From contig QANY01002202.1 of NCBI GenBank assembly GCA_003255025.1, forward strand, positions 124,001 through 188,000: DNA of 64,000 bases. The letters are read 5' to 3'. The notes beneath the pieces were generated by a model. That model had not been told where the DNA came from. It worked only from the letters and a program-made list of their open reading frames with translations, and did no database searches. This stretch comes from Datisca glomerata. Its lineage: Eukaryota; Streptophyta; Magnoliopsida; Cucurbitales; Datiscaceae. The position numbers and the translations under genes are program-made. Positions 20,965 to 32,649 of the stretch are shown here, in pieces. Positions within the stretch are counted from its first letter, which is position 1. Each line of letters begins with the position of its first letter.

Positions 20965-23676
20965 TCTTACTAGTGTTTGAGTCCTACATTAGATTATATG
21001 ACCTATTAATATGTCATATAAATAAATAAATAAATCAGTCTTGGTACTCAATGACATAAGTCTATGAATAAGACATGGTGATTTGTATGAGACATTTCAC
21101 TGATATGTCTTTCTTATTCACAATAAAAAAGAGTTGAGGAATAATAACTAGAGGGAAAAATGATAAGTTTACATCCCACTCTTGTTAATGATATTCACGA
21201 AGGGTAATGTCATAAAATATTATGTGGACAATTATATATAAATATTTATTTACACCAATAGAAAATGTAGCACGCATGAATCGAGAGCTCTATCGGTATC
21301 CGAGCTATAGTGGAGTCATACAATGTCAGGATTAAATAGGTTGAGAATTTATGGAGATAAATTAGTTGGGTATTTGAATCTCATAGATTTATTCATGTGG
21401 GTCCATTTAGTGTCAGGAGTAGCTCATAAGGATAGAAATGAGAAACAATGATATTTGGACAAAAACATGTTTTGGACCAAGGTACACTTCCTGAACCCAT
21501 ATAAGATGAGTGTCATCACTAAATTAGTGATGATAAAAATTTATGTTCAAATTAATCATTTTTTTTATTTTATAATTATTGGGTAACTAGTAAATAAAAG
21601 AGATTATTTAATTAATTAATAGGAATCAATTTAATTCATCAATTTGGATTAATGAATCTAGACACAATTTTGGCACTAGGAGAGATGTAAAGATTGAAAG
21701 TGTCAGCAACTTTACTAATATTGGCTCTAATACCTTTACAAAAATGTAGGACATCATTAGCATAAATGAGGTGAGTTGGAGCAACGATTCCTCTCAAAGA
21801 TAAGATGGGTTGGAGGTCACCATTGTTGGTCAAATGAATTAAGTAACGGCTAATAAAATCCCTAGCAATATCGAAGAAAAGATGGGATAAAGGATTTCCC
21901 TAACGAACACCTCTTGAACAGCTAAACTAACCTTCTGAACTACCATTAGTCAGAATTGAAAGCATAGGATAAGATATTTGAAATCCAGGAGCAAAAGGTG
22001 TTAGAGAACCCTAAGGTTGAAAGAACTCGAATAATGAAATATCATCGCAAGGAATCAAAAGCTTTCCTGATGTCAATTTTCATAGCAACATTACCACCAT
22101 AACACTTTTTGTTAAGACTATTGGCACAATCAGAAGCAGCCACAATACAATCCTCAATATGCCGTCCTTGAATGAATTTAAATTGATTTGGAGAAATAAT
22201 TCTACTAGATATACTAGAAAGCCTCTCAGAAGTAATATTCGTAATAACTTTGTAAATGAAGTTGCCGAGAACAATATGATGAAATTCATCAATCTTCGAA
22301 TCATCAGGGACTTTTGGAACCAAAACCATAAAATTTAAGTTTAAGCTAGGCACAATGTGACCGAATCTAAAAAGAACTGAATAACTTTAATCATGTCACT
22401 TCCAGCAATATCCTAACAATCGTGCAAAAATAAGCCAGTAAAACCATCAGGACCAAGAGCACTATTAGGGTCAAGAGCATAAACCGCATTTTTAACTTCA
22501 ATAGCATATGAAAAGGCAGTAAGATGGTTACTATCCTCAACAGAAACTAAGGTGGGAATGATATCGTCAATCATTGTATGATCAAAGGGAAGATTCAAAT
22601 TTGGATAAGAGAACAAATCAGTATAGTAACTAATAATGTGCCTTTTAATCACAGAAGTGTCTGAAGTAATCTGACCATTTATATTATAAGCTTATGAGAT
22701 TTGTGAAATTTCAACAATGTGTGATAGGAAGTAGTATTGCGATCGAAATTCTGCAATCATTTAACCCGACAACGATCCTTGAGTAAAAGATCATGCCTAA
22801 TCAAAAGGGAGTCAAGAGTAGAATGAGCCTCCACTTTTTCATCAAAAAGAGACTCAGAAAAACCATAAGTAGATATAAGTTGTTGAATCCATCGAAGATT
22901 AGAAGAAGCCTCTACAAGTTGAGAATCTAGATCATCAAAAACATGAAAAATCTAATCTTTTAAAGCCCATTTAAGAACTTTTAAGTTTTTCACGAAATCA
23001 AACATAAGATGAGTAGGGGAGCATGAAGCCCAAACATGTCGCACCAAATCGATAAATGATGGGTGAGAAAGCCACATGGATCTAAACCAGAAAGGGTATA
23101 GGGAAATAAAGGGTTCAGAGATAAAAAGAGAGGGTTGTGATCAGAATGATGTATATTTTTTTAGCTTTTATCATATAATGGATTGCATCCTTACCCATAT
23201 GGCTAACTCTCTCCCTAAATGTATTAATCAAAAAATAAAAAGGTTTCTCCCCCACACTCCCGCCCACACACACACAGTTGCCATCGATTTTCACTGTAGG
23301 GGAAGAGAAAAATTTTGTTTTCTCTTTCAATCGTTGTTTTCAGAGCCCATACTCAATTCCTATTAAAATCCTTGAGAGATTTTCTTCTGACCTAATGGTT
23401 GGTTGTCGATGTAAGGATCAATTGATAGCTCTTTGAATCTCAAGAATCAAGAACATGAGATAGAGAATTCGATCCCGCCATATCAGAATTTCTCCATGAA
23501 TTGAAAAGGTATAAATTGTTTCAATATTTTCTCAATACGTTTATATGATTTTGCATGTTCATTGATTTTTTTTTTGTTTACCTGGATTAAAATTTTGTAT
23601 AAATGTTTCTAATATTCCGCCCATTAACTAGTAATGGTTCTTTATTTTTTCTTTAAAATCTGAAACCGAGCTAACA
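20965..23676 (+). repeat. 5' LTR of copia I plus copy, interrupted by a LINE fragment
   Basis: The segments 20965-21675 and 23156-23676 match, in order, the minus-strand LTR at 33946-38148. For example 21453-21500 pairs with 34621-34634 joined to 37035-37070, and 23400-23640 pairs with 34205-33960. The first roughly 500 bp of the LTR are missing or unrecognisable. The LTR ends ...ctaaca at 23676 directly before a primer binding site. Confidence 0.75.
21676..23155 (-). pseudogene. LINE endonuclease/RT fragment inside a copia LTR
   Basis: The minus strand carries, from high to low: an endonuclease C-terminus of the SDHNPLFLS and SHPSFIDLVRHVW type (about 23140-23020); a spacer ending in FDEKVEAHSTLDSLLI (about 22860-22805); RT start LDPNSALGPDGFTGLFLHDC (22475-22413); RT core VLVPKVPDDSKIDEFHHI and KIDIRKAFDSL (22330-22045); and a YADD-equivalent reading LIYANDVL (about 21765). 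The catalytic YADD is therefore YAND. It lacks the ORF2 C-terminus, 3'UTR and poly(A) tail. An internal deletion lies between KAFDSL and the YAND box. Confidence 0.8.
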
Positions 23677-23691
23677 ATTGGTGTCAAAGCC
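23677..23691 (+). other. Primer binding site, copia I plus copy
   Basis: ATTGGTGTCAAAGCC directly follows the LTR end. It is a degraded match to TTGGTATCAGAGC, complementary to initiator tRNA-Met. The mirror-image site of the minus copy is at 33931-33945. Confidence 0.65.
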
Positions 23692-25462
23692 TATGATTTT
23701 TGAATATGAATATTCAGTATTTAAACGTATGTATGGATGAATAGGTTGACATTGGCATAAAAATTTTGTATCATAGATTCAAAGCATGTTTGAATCTATT
23801 TTATGAATGAATCTCGATCGATTGGCTCTATGTGTTATTTTTAATTTTTGAATTGATGGACGCTGAAATTGAGATATAGGATTTAATGTAATTTAATTTT
23901 GCAAGAGTGGTATAGTTAATTTTCATGTAAATCCATCGCAAATGCATTTAGATCATATCGTCACACGAATCCTGAGAAACTGCACACACCATGAGGTTCA
24001 CTGTTCGCGTCGTCGCGTGCCGAGTCATTTGTCACCATTCGTCGTCGCGTCATTCGTTGTCTGCACTGCACCATCGACCATCTTGCCACCGCGTTGTACC
24101 TTGCACCATCACTAAGGTTTCCAAAACCCTAGGTGGCAGCATTAGGATTTCGGAAACTCTAGCACGTGCATGACCATGTTGGGTCTTGGACTGGCGTGGA
24201 CTCACCAAGCCTATTGAGCTTTTGGACAGAACAAGTGTTGTTTGACACAAATGATTCGTAGGAACTTGAGATTTGATTCCAAGCCCAATTTAATCCCTAA
24301 AAATTAGATTCATTTAATTTGACAATTTTCATCACTAATTAATTAGAATTTAGTTTGTAAATTGTTTTTAAAATAAATCAATCAATTAATTTACTTGGTA
24401 ATTATTTATCAAAGTAAAAAATGTTGGAAAATTAATTTTAAATTCGATTTTAAATTTTGAAAATGGGACTGGACCTTAGTGAGGAGTTACAAAGAGGTTG
24501 GACTTCTTGAATGGAAAGGAGATAATTACAGATGCCATGAATACTAGTATTTAAATTACTGTAATTATTTATTATTCCTTCTTGGGTTGTAATTAGAAAT
24601 GAGTCATAGAGAGGTTAATTTTGAATTTATGATTTATTATTAATCTTGCATCCTCATATAATATGTCATATAGAAATAGGGATATGCCAATATCAAGTTG
24701 TGATGTAGTAGGTACATGCGTCTTTGTAGTTTAAATTTATAATGTGTTATAATTTTAAATACAATACAAATTTTATAAAATTTATAAATTTTAAATTATG
24801 ATCCAAATTGTAAACAGTTTTCTACTTTTTAAAATTTACTTATCCAAATTTATTTTTTAAAATTTAATTTTGAAAACGTAAAGAAAAATCTATTTTTTTC
24901 AAAAACTAAGCGAGAGGGTTGCTTACGTTGAAAATTCTCAAGATCCCCAATGCAAACATGATCGTGGCATGAGGAATGGTTTAGGGCCGTCATAGCGGTC
25001 TTCCCTTCAGTTGGTGAAATATGGGAATCATGTCACTCTGAGTCTTCGAGTTGCTTGAGAAGCTACATGGGAATCAAGATAGGACTGTTCCTAGACGGAC
25101 CGTTAGTTCACAGCAACCTTTAAAGTCGATGCGTTGGTTAAACATTTAGACCGAAGCACATCAGAATCTCTCATAGGAGCTAGTCAAAGGGCATAAGGTG
25201 ACCAAAACCATCGGTGATTGGTTGAGCTAGATGTAGTGACATATTGAGAAGCGTTAACCAAACGAGAAGAGCCTCGATTCGATAGGAAGTAGCTCGGGCA
25301 TTGTCTCTAGATGAGACGAGCTATCATTGTTGATCGTAACACCATGGAAGAAATAAGTTTTGATCGGATTTTTTAAATATATAATTATTTGCATCATGCA
25401 TCATAATTCCCTAAATGGTTGAGTATTTATTTACACCGTTTGATTTATTCATTTTAGTAATC
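23692..25462 (+). other. Long untranslated leader of copia I plus copy
   Basis: About 1.8 kb lies between the primer binding site and gag without a credible gene. It is matched by the leader of the minus copy (32650-33930), including a gaagcgttaaccaaacgaga block at about 25250 and a GC-rich island at 23990-24180 that stands out in AT-rich surroundings. The short open frames in the island are not supported between copies. Confidence 0.6.
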
Positions 25463-26160
25463 ATGTCATTATCCCCACTCTCAACAATCTTGAATGCAAA
25501 CAAACTCACTAGCAAAAATTACGTGGATTGCAAAGGTAATCTTTATATCGTGCTAACAGTACAAAAGCACAAGTTCGTGCTCACCACCGTTTTCCCCTTG
25601 AGCTTATTGCTCAAGGGGAAAATGAGGTCTATGCTTCTTGGTAGTGTTCTCATGAGATCGCCAGGTGTTACATCTTTGCATCGGTTAGTAATGTGTTGCA
25701 ACGACAACATTAGATATCGAGGCTGCCACTAAGATGATGTTGAAGATCATCAAAATGTTCGGGATCAGGGTCGTCAAGCCAAATAGGCTTCTATGTGAAA
25801 CTTCATGAACTACTGGATTAAACCCAAAACTCTTGTCAGAGAACATATGATGTTGATTATTAGTAATCTGAATGAGATGAAGATCATGGGAGCTGAGGTA
25901 GATGGTGAGAATGAAGTTGATATGATCCTCAAGACCCTGCCAGACCCTTTTGAGAAATTAAACTTAATTATTCAATGAATAAGTTGAGGTACTCTTTTCT
26001 GGAACTTAATTCAGCAAGGGTTTCTTTCGATTTCATTGATACTGATATTGGTATATTTAGAATTGAATGCTTAATTACTTCTACACGCATGGTAAACAAC
26101 TTATTCAATGTAAAACTAAAAGTTAAAATGATATGTGACACAAAAATAAAAATTTGATTT
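25463..26160 (+). pseudogene. Copia I gag fragment (plus copy)
   Basis: The reading starts MSLSPLSTILNANKLTSKNY, the usual N-terminus of plant copia gag, with a Lys/Cys change where NYVDWKRNL is typical. It then breaks down after about 60 residues. Further on, NELNEMKIMG-like and EVDMILKTLPDPFEKL-like pieces are visible at about 25860-25960, typical of the retroviral gag (UBN2-like) domain. Stops and frameshifts are frequent. No zinc knuckle is visible, probably because of a deletion before 26160. Confidence 0.7.
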
Positions 26161-26169
26161 ACGAAGGGA

Positions 26170-27878
26170 TAGTAAAAGGTTGAAGCAACATCATGGTCAC
26201 ATTAGCCTTGAGAGGATTAAAAGACTCACAAAGGATGGTCCATTGTAAACTTTAAGCATGGGATGAATATCCAAATGTGACTACATAGAAGGCAAAATGG
26301 CCAAGAGACCATTTTTCAGTGAAGGGTGAAAAAGCAACTAAATGCTTTAAACTCGTACATAGTGATGTGTGTGGGCCATCGAATATCCAAGCAAGAGGAG
26401 GTTATGAATATTTTGTAACCTTCAAAAATGGCTACTAACAGTTCGGAAATTTTATCTAATGCGCCAAAAGTTTAAAACCTTTGAAAAGTTTAAAGAGTAC
26501 AAGGCGATGGTCGTGAAGCAAAAGACTTTCTTAAGGAAGAAGGTATTCTTTCCCTGCTTATAACATGTGGCACTCTAGAACATAATGATCTGTCAGAGAG
26601 AAGAAATTGAACTCGTTTTGATATGGTTAGATCCATGATGAGTTACCTATCTCTCACAGATTCATTATGGGGATATGCCTTGAAAACAGCAGCATATATT
26701 CTAAATCAAGTTTCATAAAATATGGTGCCTAGTACACCGTATGAAACATGAAGTGGACAAAAGTCATCCATAGGCCACCTAAGGATATGGAGATTTTTGA
26801 CAAACATTCTGAGACCGAAAACAGGCAAGTTATCAGCTGATCAGAATTATGCATCTTTGCAGGATATCCCAAGGGAACGAGGGGATACATCTTTTATAGT
26901 CCAACTGACAAGGAAAAATTCGTGAGCACGAATGTACATTTTCTTGAAGATGACCACATAAGAAGTGTGAAGTCAAGAAGCACACTTGTGCTAGAGAAAT
27001 TATTGAGTGGGAAGACACCGACTCCTAAATAAGGACTTGTTCCCAATTCAATAATGGAAGAACCACAATAGAAGTTGTAGCCTATGGAGCCTTGACATAG
27101 TCGGAGGGTTGTGAGACAACCTGATAGGTACATGTCTTATGAATATGTTTTGATGGTAGACTAAAATAAGGATCATGATGAACTTGTTTCCTACTAGCAG
27201 GATATGGCTAGTCCTTAAATAAACCTATGGCAGGACCCCATGAATCTCGTGATACAATCAATGTAATCAAACAGAGTCTGGAAGCTTATAGGTCCTCCTG
27301 AAGGAGTAAAACCCGTATGGTGTAAATGTATTTATAAGAAGAAAGGAGGTCCAAAGAGGAATGTGGAGACGTTCAAAGCCAGGCTTGTATCCAAGGGCTA
27401 CACCCAGAAGGAAAGTATTGACTATGAAGATACCTTCTCACCGGTGGCCATGCTTAAATCTATCTGAATCCTCATGTCTATTTCTGCTACTCTCGATTAT
27501 GAAATCTGGTAGATGGACAACATAAATGCTTTTTTAAATGGCAATCTTGAAGAGCGTATTTATATGGCTCAACCAGACGGGTTCATGGAGAAAGATCAAC
27601 AGGGCAAGGTTTGTGAAATGTTGTTGTCCATTTATAGACTTAAGCAAGCATCCCAATTGTGGAATATCATATTCGACGAAAATATCAAGAACTTCAGTTT
27701 TGAGCAGTTAGTGGACAAACCCTATGTGTATAAGTTGATACACAAAAGGAAGGTGGTTTTTATAGTTTTGTACGTGTATGATATTCTAGTCATTGGGAAT
27801 GATGTAGGAAAATTATTTGATGTCAAGATTTGGCTTGCAAACAATTTGATTAAGGATCTTGGAGAGATTTACTTATGA
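26170..27878 (+). pseudogene. Copia I pol fragment (plus copy): integrase and partial RT
   Basis: Integrase zinc finger region HGHISLERIKRLTKDG (about 26195-26240), core start VHSDVCGP and IQARGGYEYF (about 26355-26415), then a deletion. SLWGYALKTAAYILNQV (about 26665-26718) follows. RT begins with [21 protein letters not shown] (about 27388-27445). The open frame 27513-27878 has INAFLNGNLEERIYM and LYVYDILVIGND; the last is the YVDD box with Asp to Tyr. The frame ends at DLGEIYL, where sequence jumps to an LTR fragment, so RNase H is gone. Confidence 0.85.
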
Positions 27879-27884
27879 TTCTAA

Positions 27885-28128
27885 TGAGTGGTTGTCAGTG
27901 TAAGGATAAATTGATAGCTCTGTGAATCTTAAGAACGAAAAATGTGAGATAGATAATTGGAGCCCGCCAAATCAAAATTTCTCCATTAATTGAAAAATTA
28001 TAAATTGTTTCACTATTTTCTCGATACGTTTATATGATTCCCATGTTCATTTGATTGGTTTTGTGTTTAATTGGGTTAAACGTTTGTATCAAATGTTTTT
28101 TATATTTCACCCATGAACTAGCCATGGT
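27885..28128 (+). repeat. Copia I LTR 3'-part fragment
   Basis: This is similar to 23397-23640, the last third of the plus LTR, and to 34205-33970 of the minus copy (ctccattaattgaaaaatt, acgtttatatgatt, cacccatgaacta). It joins pol on its left and an oppositely oriented LTR piece on its right, so it sits at a rearrangement breakpoint. Confidence 0.75.
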
Positions 28129-28680
28129 TGAATCACAGTCCTAATAGCTGAGGTATTGTCCGGCAATTCGAACTCACTCCTTTGGAGAATCAAAGATCAA
28201 GAGTAACTAGGACAAGTTCTGTATTCACCTCAGGATTAAGGTAAATATGAAAATACCCTTTAAGATGTAATAGATAGTTTTAAAGTTAAATAAATGGCTT
28301 TGTTCTAAACTAATTGGTTACTGTTATATTAAACATGTTCTAAAACATGTCTAGGTCAACCCTTAGAGTCTGCACTCCCATGCCTCGAGACCAACATCAT
28401 TTGGTTCAAGGTAACAGTCATAATTGGATTCGATTATCCAGTCGATCAAAAGACTGCGAATAACATTATGAATTATCTCAAAAGAGTTTATCTGGAAGAC
28501 CGCTTACTCTTTACTCTTCTTTCATTGATGATAGTTTCAGGACTTAAGTAAATTACAAACACACTTTAATTAAAGAAAAACATTCATTTATTCATAAAAT
28601 GAAGTAATGCTTAAATGTCTCAGAAATATATTTGCTCATAAATAGTTATTACACCCTACTTTGTCGTCATAATTCTAACA
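28129..28680 (-). repeat. 3' LTR (first ~550 bp) of copia I minus copy
   Basis: It matches 37595-38148, for example gaggtattgtccg at about 28151 and 37618, and ttattacaccctacttt at about 28648 and 38111. The minus strand starts TGTTAGAATT at 28680. Only the 5' third of the LTR remains; the rest is replaced by the inverted fragment at 27885-28128. Confidence 0.8.
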
Positions 28681-28694
28681 AACTCTCACTTGGA
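28681..28694 (-). other. Polypurine tract of copia I minus copy
   Basis: The minus strand reads AGTCCAAGTGAGAGTT before the LTR start TGTTAGAATT, like the CAAGTGGGAGATTGTT signature of plant copia elements. Confidence 0.6.
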
Positions 28695-31671
28695 CTAAAG
28701 TAAGCATGTACAATCTCGCATCCCCATGCTCTATCATAAAAGAATTTACTGCTTAAAGTCTTTGTGAATGGATCTACCAAGTTGTTAACCGTCAATATAT
28801 GTGTTACTTCAACATATCCATGCTGAACAATCTCTCTGATAAAGTGGTACTACCGCTCTATGTGTTTGGATCTTTTGTGGCTCTTCGGTTCCTTCGAGTT
28901 TGCTACAGCCCTAGTGTTGTCATAGTAAAATGTCATGGGTTTGTCAGTAGCTGGAACAACTTTCAGAGTCTTTAGGAACTCTCTAAGCCAGTCACCCTCC
29001 TTTGCAGCTTCACAAGCCACCACATACTCAGTTTCCATGGTAGAATCAATAATACAAGATTGCTTGATACTTCTCCATACCACTGCTCCACCATTTAGCA
29101 TGAAGAATGATCCTGAAGTGGACCTCATGGAATCCTTGTCTGCTTGGAAATCAGATTCGATATAACCTGTCATATTCAAGTTAGAACCTAAATACACAAG
29201 CATGTAGTTCCTCATTCTCCTAAAGTACCTGAGGATATGCTTGACAGCATTCCAATGCTTGACTCTAGAATTACATTGAAAATGTCTTACCATGCCTACG
29301 GCGTAGAAAATATTGTGTCTAGTGTGAAGCATTGCATACATGAGATTTCCTACATATGAGGCATATGGAATATTTCTCATGTCTTCCTCTCCTTGAGGAG
29401 TCTTGGGAGACTGCTCCTTAGAGAGGCTGACTCAATGTCCAAAAGTAAGATATCCATTCTTAGAGTCTTGCATAAAGAAGCCAGTCATCACCTTATCAAT
29501 AAGATGCTAAGGAGAGTGCCAACTGTCTATTCTTTTGATCCTGAAAGATATGAATACCGAGGATAAAAGCAACTTTTCCAAAATCATTCACATCAAATTG
29601 CATTACGAGCCAGATTTTGAAATAAGACAATTTTTCTACATCATTCTCAATGAGTAGAATATCCTCCATGTACAAGATCATAAAAATCACTGTCCTTTTG
29701 TGTACCAACTTATACACTTAGGGTTCAACCACTAACTATTCAAAACTGAAGTTCTTGATAGTTTTGTCGAATATGATATTCCACGAAAGTGAAACTTGCT
29801 TAAGTCCATAAATAGACATTAGTAGTTCATAAACCTTGCCCTCATGGCCTTTCTCCATGAAACTGACTAGTTGGACCATATAAATACGCTATTCAAGATT
29901 AACATTCAGAAAATCAGTATTGACGTCCATCTGTCAGATTTCATAATCAAGGGTGGCATTAATGGATAGGAAGATTCAGGTGAATTTAAGCATGGCTACC
30001 AGTGAGAAGGTATCCTCATAGTCTATACCTTCATTCTGGGTGTCGCCCTTGGCTGCAAACCTATCTTTGAAAGTCTCCACATTCCCATCTAGATCTCTCT
30101 TCTTCTTATAAATCCATTTTCACCCTATGGGTTTTAACCCTTCAAGAGGATCTACAAGCTTTCAGACTCTGCTCGAGTACATTGATTACATCTCGACATT
30201 CATGGCATCTTGCCATAGGTTTTGCTTCAGGACTAGTCATTGCCTGCGAGTAGGAAGGAGATACATCATGATCCTTATCTGAGACTGTTGTCAAGGCATC
30301 TCCATAAGACATGTACCTATCAAGTTGTCTTTCAACCCTCCCATAATGTCGAAGTTCTCTAGGCTCCAGCTCCCACTGTGGTTCCTCCATTATTTATTCA
30401 GGGATTAGGTTCCAATTGGAGAGTTGGTCTTCTCCCACTCAATAATTCCTCTAGCACAAGTATGTTTCTCAGCTTCACACTTCTTATTTAGTCCTCTTTA
30501 ATAAACCACGCATTCGTGCTCACAAATGTTTTCTTGTCACTTGGGCCATAAAAGACGTATCCCTTCGTTCCCTTGAGATATCCTATAAACAGGCATAATT
30601 CTGATAGACTGGCTAGCTTGTTCGTCTCCAGTCTCAACAAATGTGCCGAGCATCCCTATATTTTATGGTCACTTACGGATGACTTTCGTCCACTCTATCT
30701 TTCATGTGGTGTACAAGGCACCGCTTTTTATGGAACTTGGTTCAGAATACATGCCGTTGTTTCTAAGGCATATCCCCAGAATGAATCAATGAGGGATGAG
30801 TAACTCATCATACATCTAATCATAACTAATAGAGTTCAATTTCTTCTCTCTGACACACCATTATATTCTAGAGTGTCAGGTGCTGTAAGCTGAGAAAGAA
30901 TACCTTCTTCATTAAGATAGTCTTCAAACTCTTCTAAAAGTACTCTCCACCACGATCGGATCGTAGTGTTTTTATTTGTTTATCTAATTTCTTCTCCACC
31001 AAATCCTTGTATTCTTTGAACTTTTCAAAGGTTTCAGACTTTAGGTGCATTAGATAAACATGTAAAAAATATGAATAGTCATCTGTGAAGGTTACAAAAA
31101 ATTCACAACCTCCTCTTACTTGGATATTCAATGGCTCACATACATCACTATGTATGAGTTCAACGCATTGAATGGCTCTTTCACCCTTCACTGAAAAGTG
31201 CCTCTTGGTCTTTTACCTTCTATGCAAGATTCACATGTGGGTAGTGATCTCACACTTAAGGTTTGCAATGAATCATCATTTGCAAGTCTTTTAATCCTAT
31301 TTAGGCTAATGTGACCAAGACGCAAGTGCCAGTAGGTTAGATCGATTGAGTCAGACCTTAACATTTTTATTATCCCTTTGTAAATCAATATTTTTCTCAG
31401 TGTCATATATCATTGAAACTTTTTGTTTTAAATAGAAAATATTGTTTATTAAACGTGCAATAGTAATCAAGAAATCATTTCAAAAAATACCAATATCATT
31501 ATTATCAATAAGATTTGACGAAAATTCTTGCTCAATTAAACTAGTCACTGAAATAAGGTTTTCGCCAAAAACTGAGATATAATAAACATTGTGCAAAACC
31601 AAATAATTATTCTCAAAAAATAATTTAATAGTTCCAAGTGATATTGTTGATACTAGTGCTCCATTCCCCAA
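28695..31671 (-). pseudogene. Copia I pol remnant (minus copy): protease to RNase H
   Basis: From high to low on the minus strand: protease-end VGNGALVST-like and LHNVYYI (31671-31560); integrase zinc finger HLRLGHISLNRIKRL ... CESCIEGK (31330-31215); core VELIHSDVCEPLN, TFTDDYS and RSDRGGEYF (31160-30935); RT N-part around 30060-29950; RT tail 29717-29496 with LYMEDILLIEND, the YVDD box reading YMED; RNase H 29380-28850 with YASYVGNLMYAML, YIESDFQADKD, GGAVVWRSIKQ and YYDNTRAVANSKEP. The RNase H frame of 176 codons is the longest open frame in the window. Breaks between all blocks show it is inactive. Confidence 0.9.
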
Positions 31672-32640
31672 ACGAAAGTTAAACTCGCCCTTATTAAGCC
31701 TTCAGCTTTCCTTGAGCCCTGCAGGGAACAACAAACATGGTTAGTGGCTGCAGAGTCTACTATCCAAGAAAATGTAAAGTCAGCCACATAATAGGCTTTG
31801 GTAACAAATAATGTACCTTTGGATTTTATCTCCTTGAGATAATTCGGGCAATTGCGTTTCCAATGACGAGTGACTCCACAATGATGACACTTGTCTTTCA
31901 ACTTGTCCAGTTTTACAGGCCTTTGCCATTCGTAGCTTTTGAGTTCACCTTTTAGCTTTCTTGAGACCTCTCTTGTATTTCTTTTTTGTGCCAGAGGTGG
32001 AAGGCTTACTTTGAGTAATGTTTGCCAATACATTTTTTCGCTTGTTCTTCTGAAATAAGGTGTTAGCATCATGTAACTCCTTTATGGGTTCCGTAAGAGA
32101 GTACCTTAACTTATTCATCAAATAATCATGTTTGAAGTTCTTAAAAGTATCAGGAAAGGTTTCAAGGATCATGTCAACTTGGGTATCACCATCTACCTCA
32201 ACTCCATGATCTACATCTCATTCAGATAATTAATGATCAACATCATATGGTCTCTAACAGGAGTTTCAGGTTTCATCAGGCAATTCATAAAGTCTCACAC
32301 AATGGCTTGTTTGGCTTGATGACCCTGATCCCCAAATATTTTAGTGATGTTCAAAATCATATCAGCGGCGGTTTCCATTGCTGGTGTAGTTCTAGCAACA
32401 CATTACTAAATGATGCAAGAATATAACATCCGGTGATCTCATCAGAATGTAGTCAAGAAGCATAGGCATCCTTATCCTCTTGAGTAGATTCAACAATAGG
32501 CTCAAGGGGACAACGGGTGGTGAGTACAAACTTATACCTTTCTACCATCAGTACGATATCAAGGTTACGCTTCCAATCAACGTAATTTTCACCTATGAGT
32601 TCGTTTGCATTCAAGATTATTCAGAGTGCGTAAAAAGAAA
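31672..32640 (-). pseudogene. Copia I gag and protease start (minus copy)
   Basis: The minus strand begins near 32640 with a LNANELIGENYVDWKRNL-like start and LDIVLMVERYKFVL. Then come PDTFKNFKHDYLMNKLRYS (about 32165-32110), KNKRKNVLA, and a CCHC zinc knuckle CHHCGVTRHWKRNCP (about 31895-31850). The protease motif FSWIVDSAATNHVC (about 31780-31740) follows, with DSAA in place of the usual DSGA/DSGC active site. Frameshifts split it into several frames. Confidence 0.8.
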
Positions 32641-32649
32641 TGATTACTG

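Noticed and set aside
8230..23155. Twin-priming inversion of one LINE (plus C-terminus, minus RT part)
   Set aside because: In twin priming the inverted part lies on the 5' side of the forward part. Here it lies downstream and inside a copia LTR, so two separate events are more likely.
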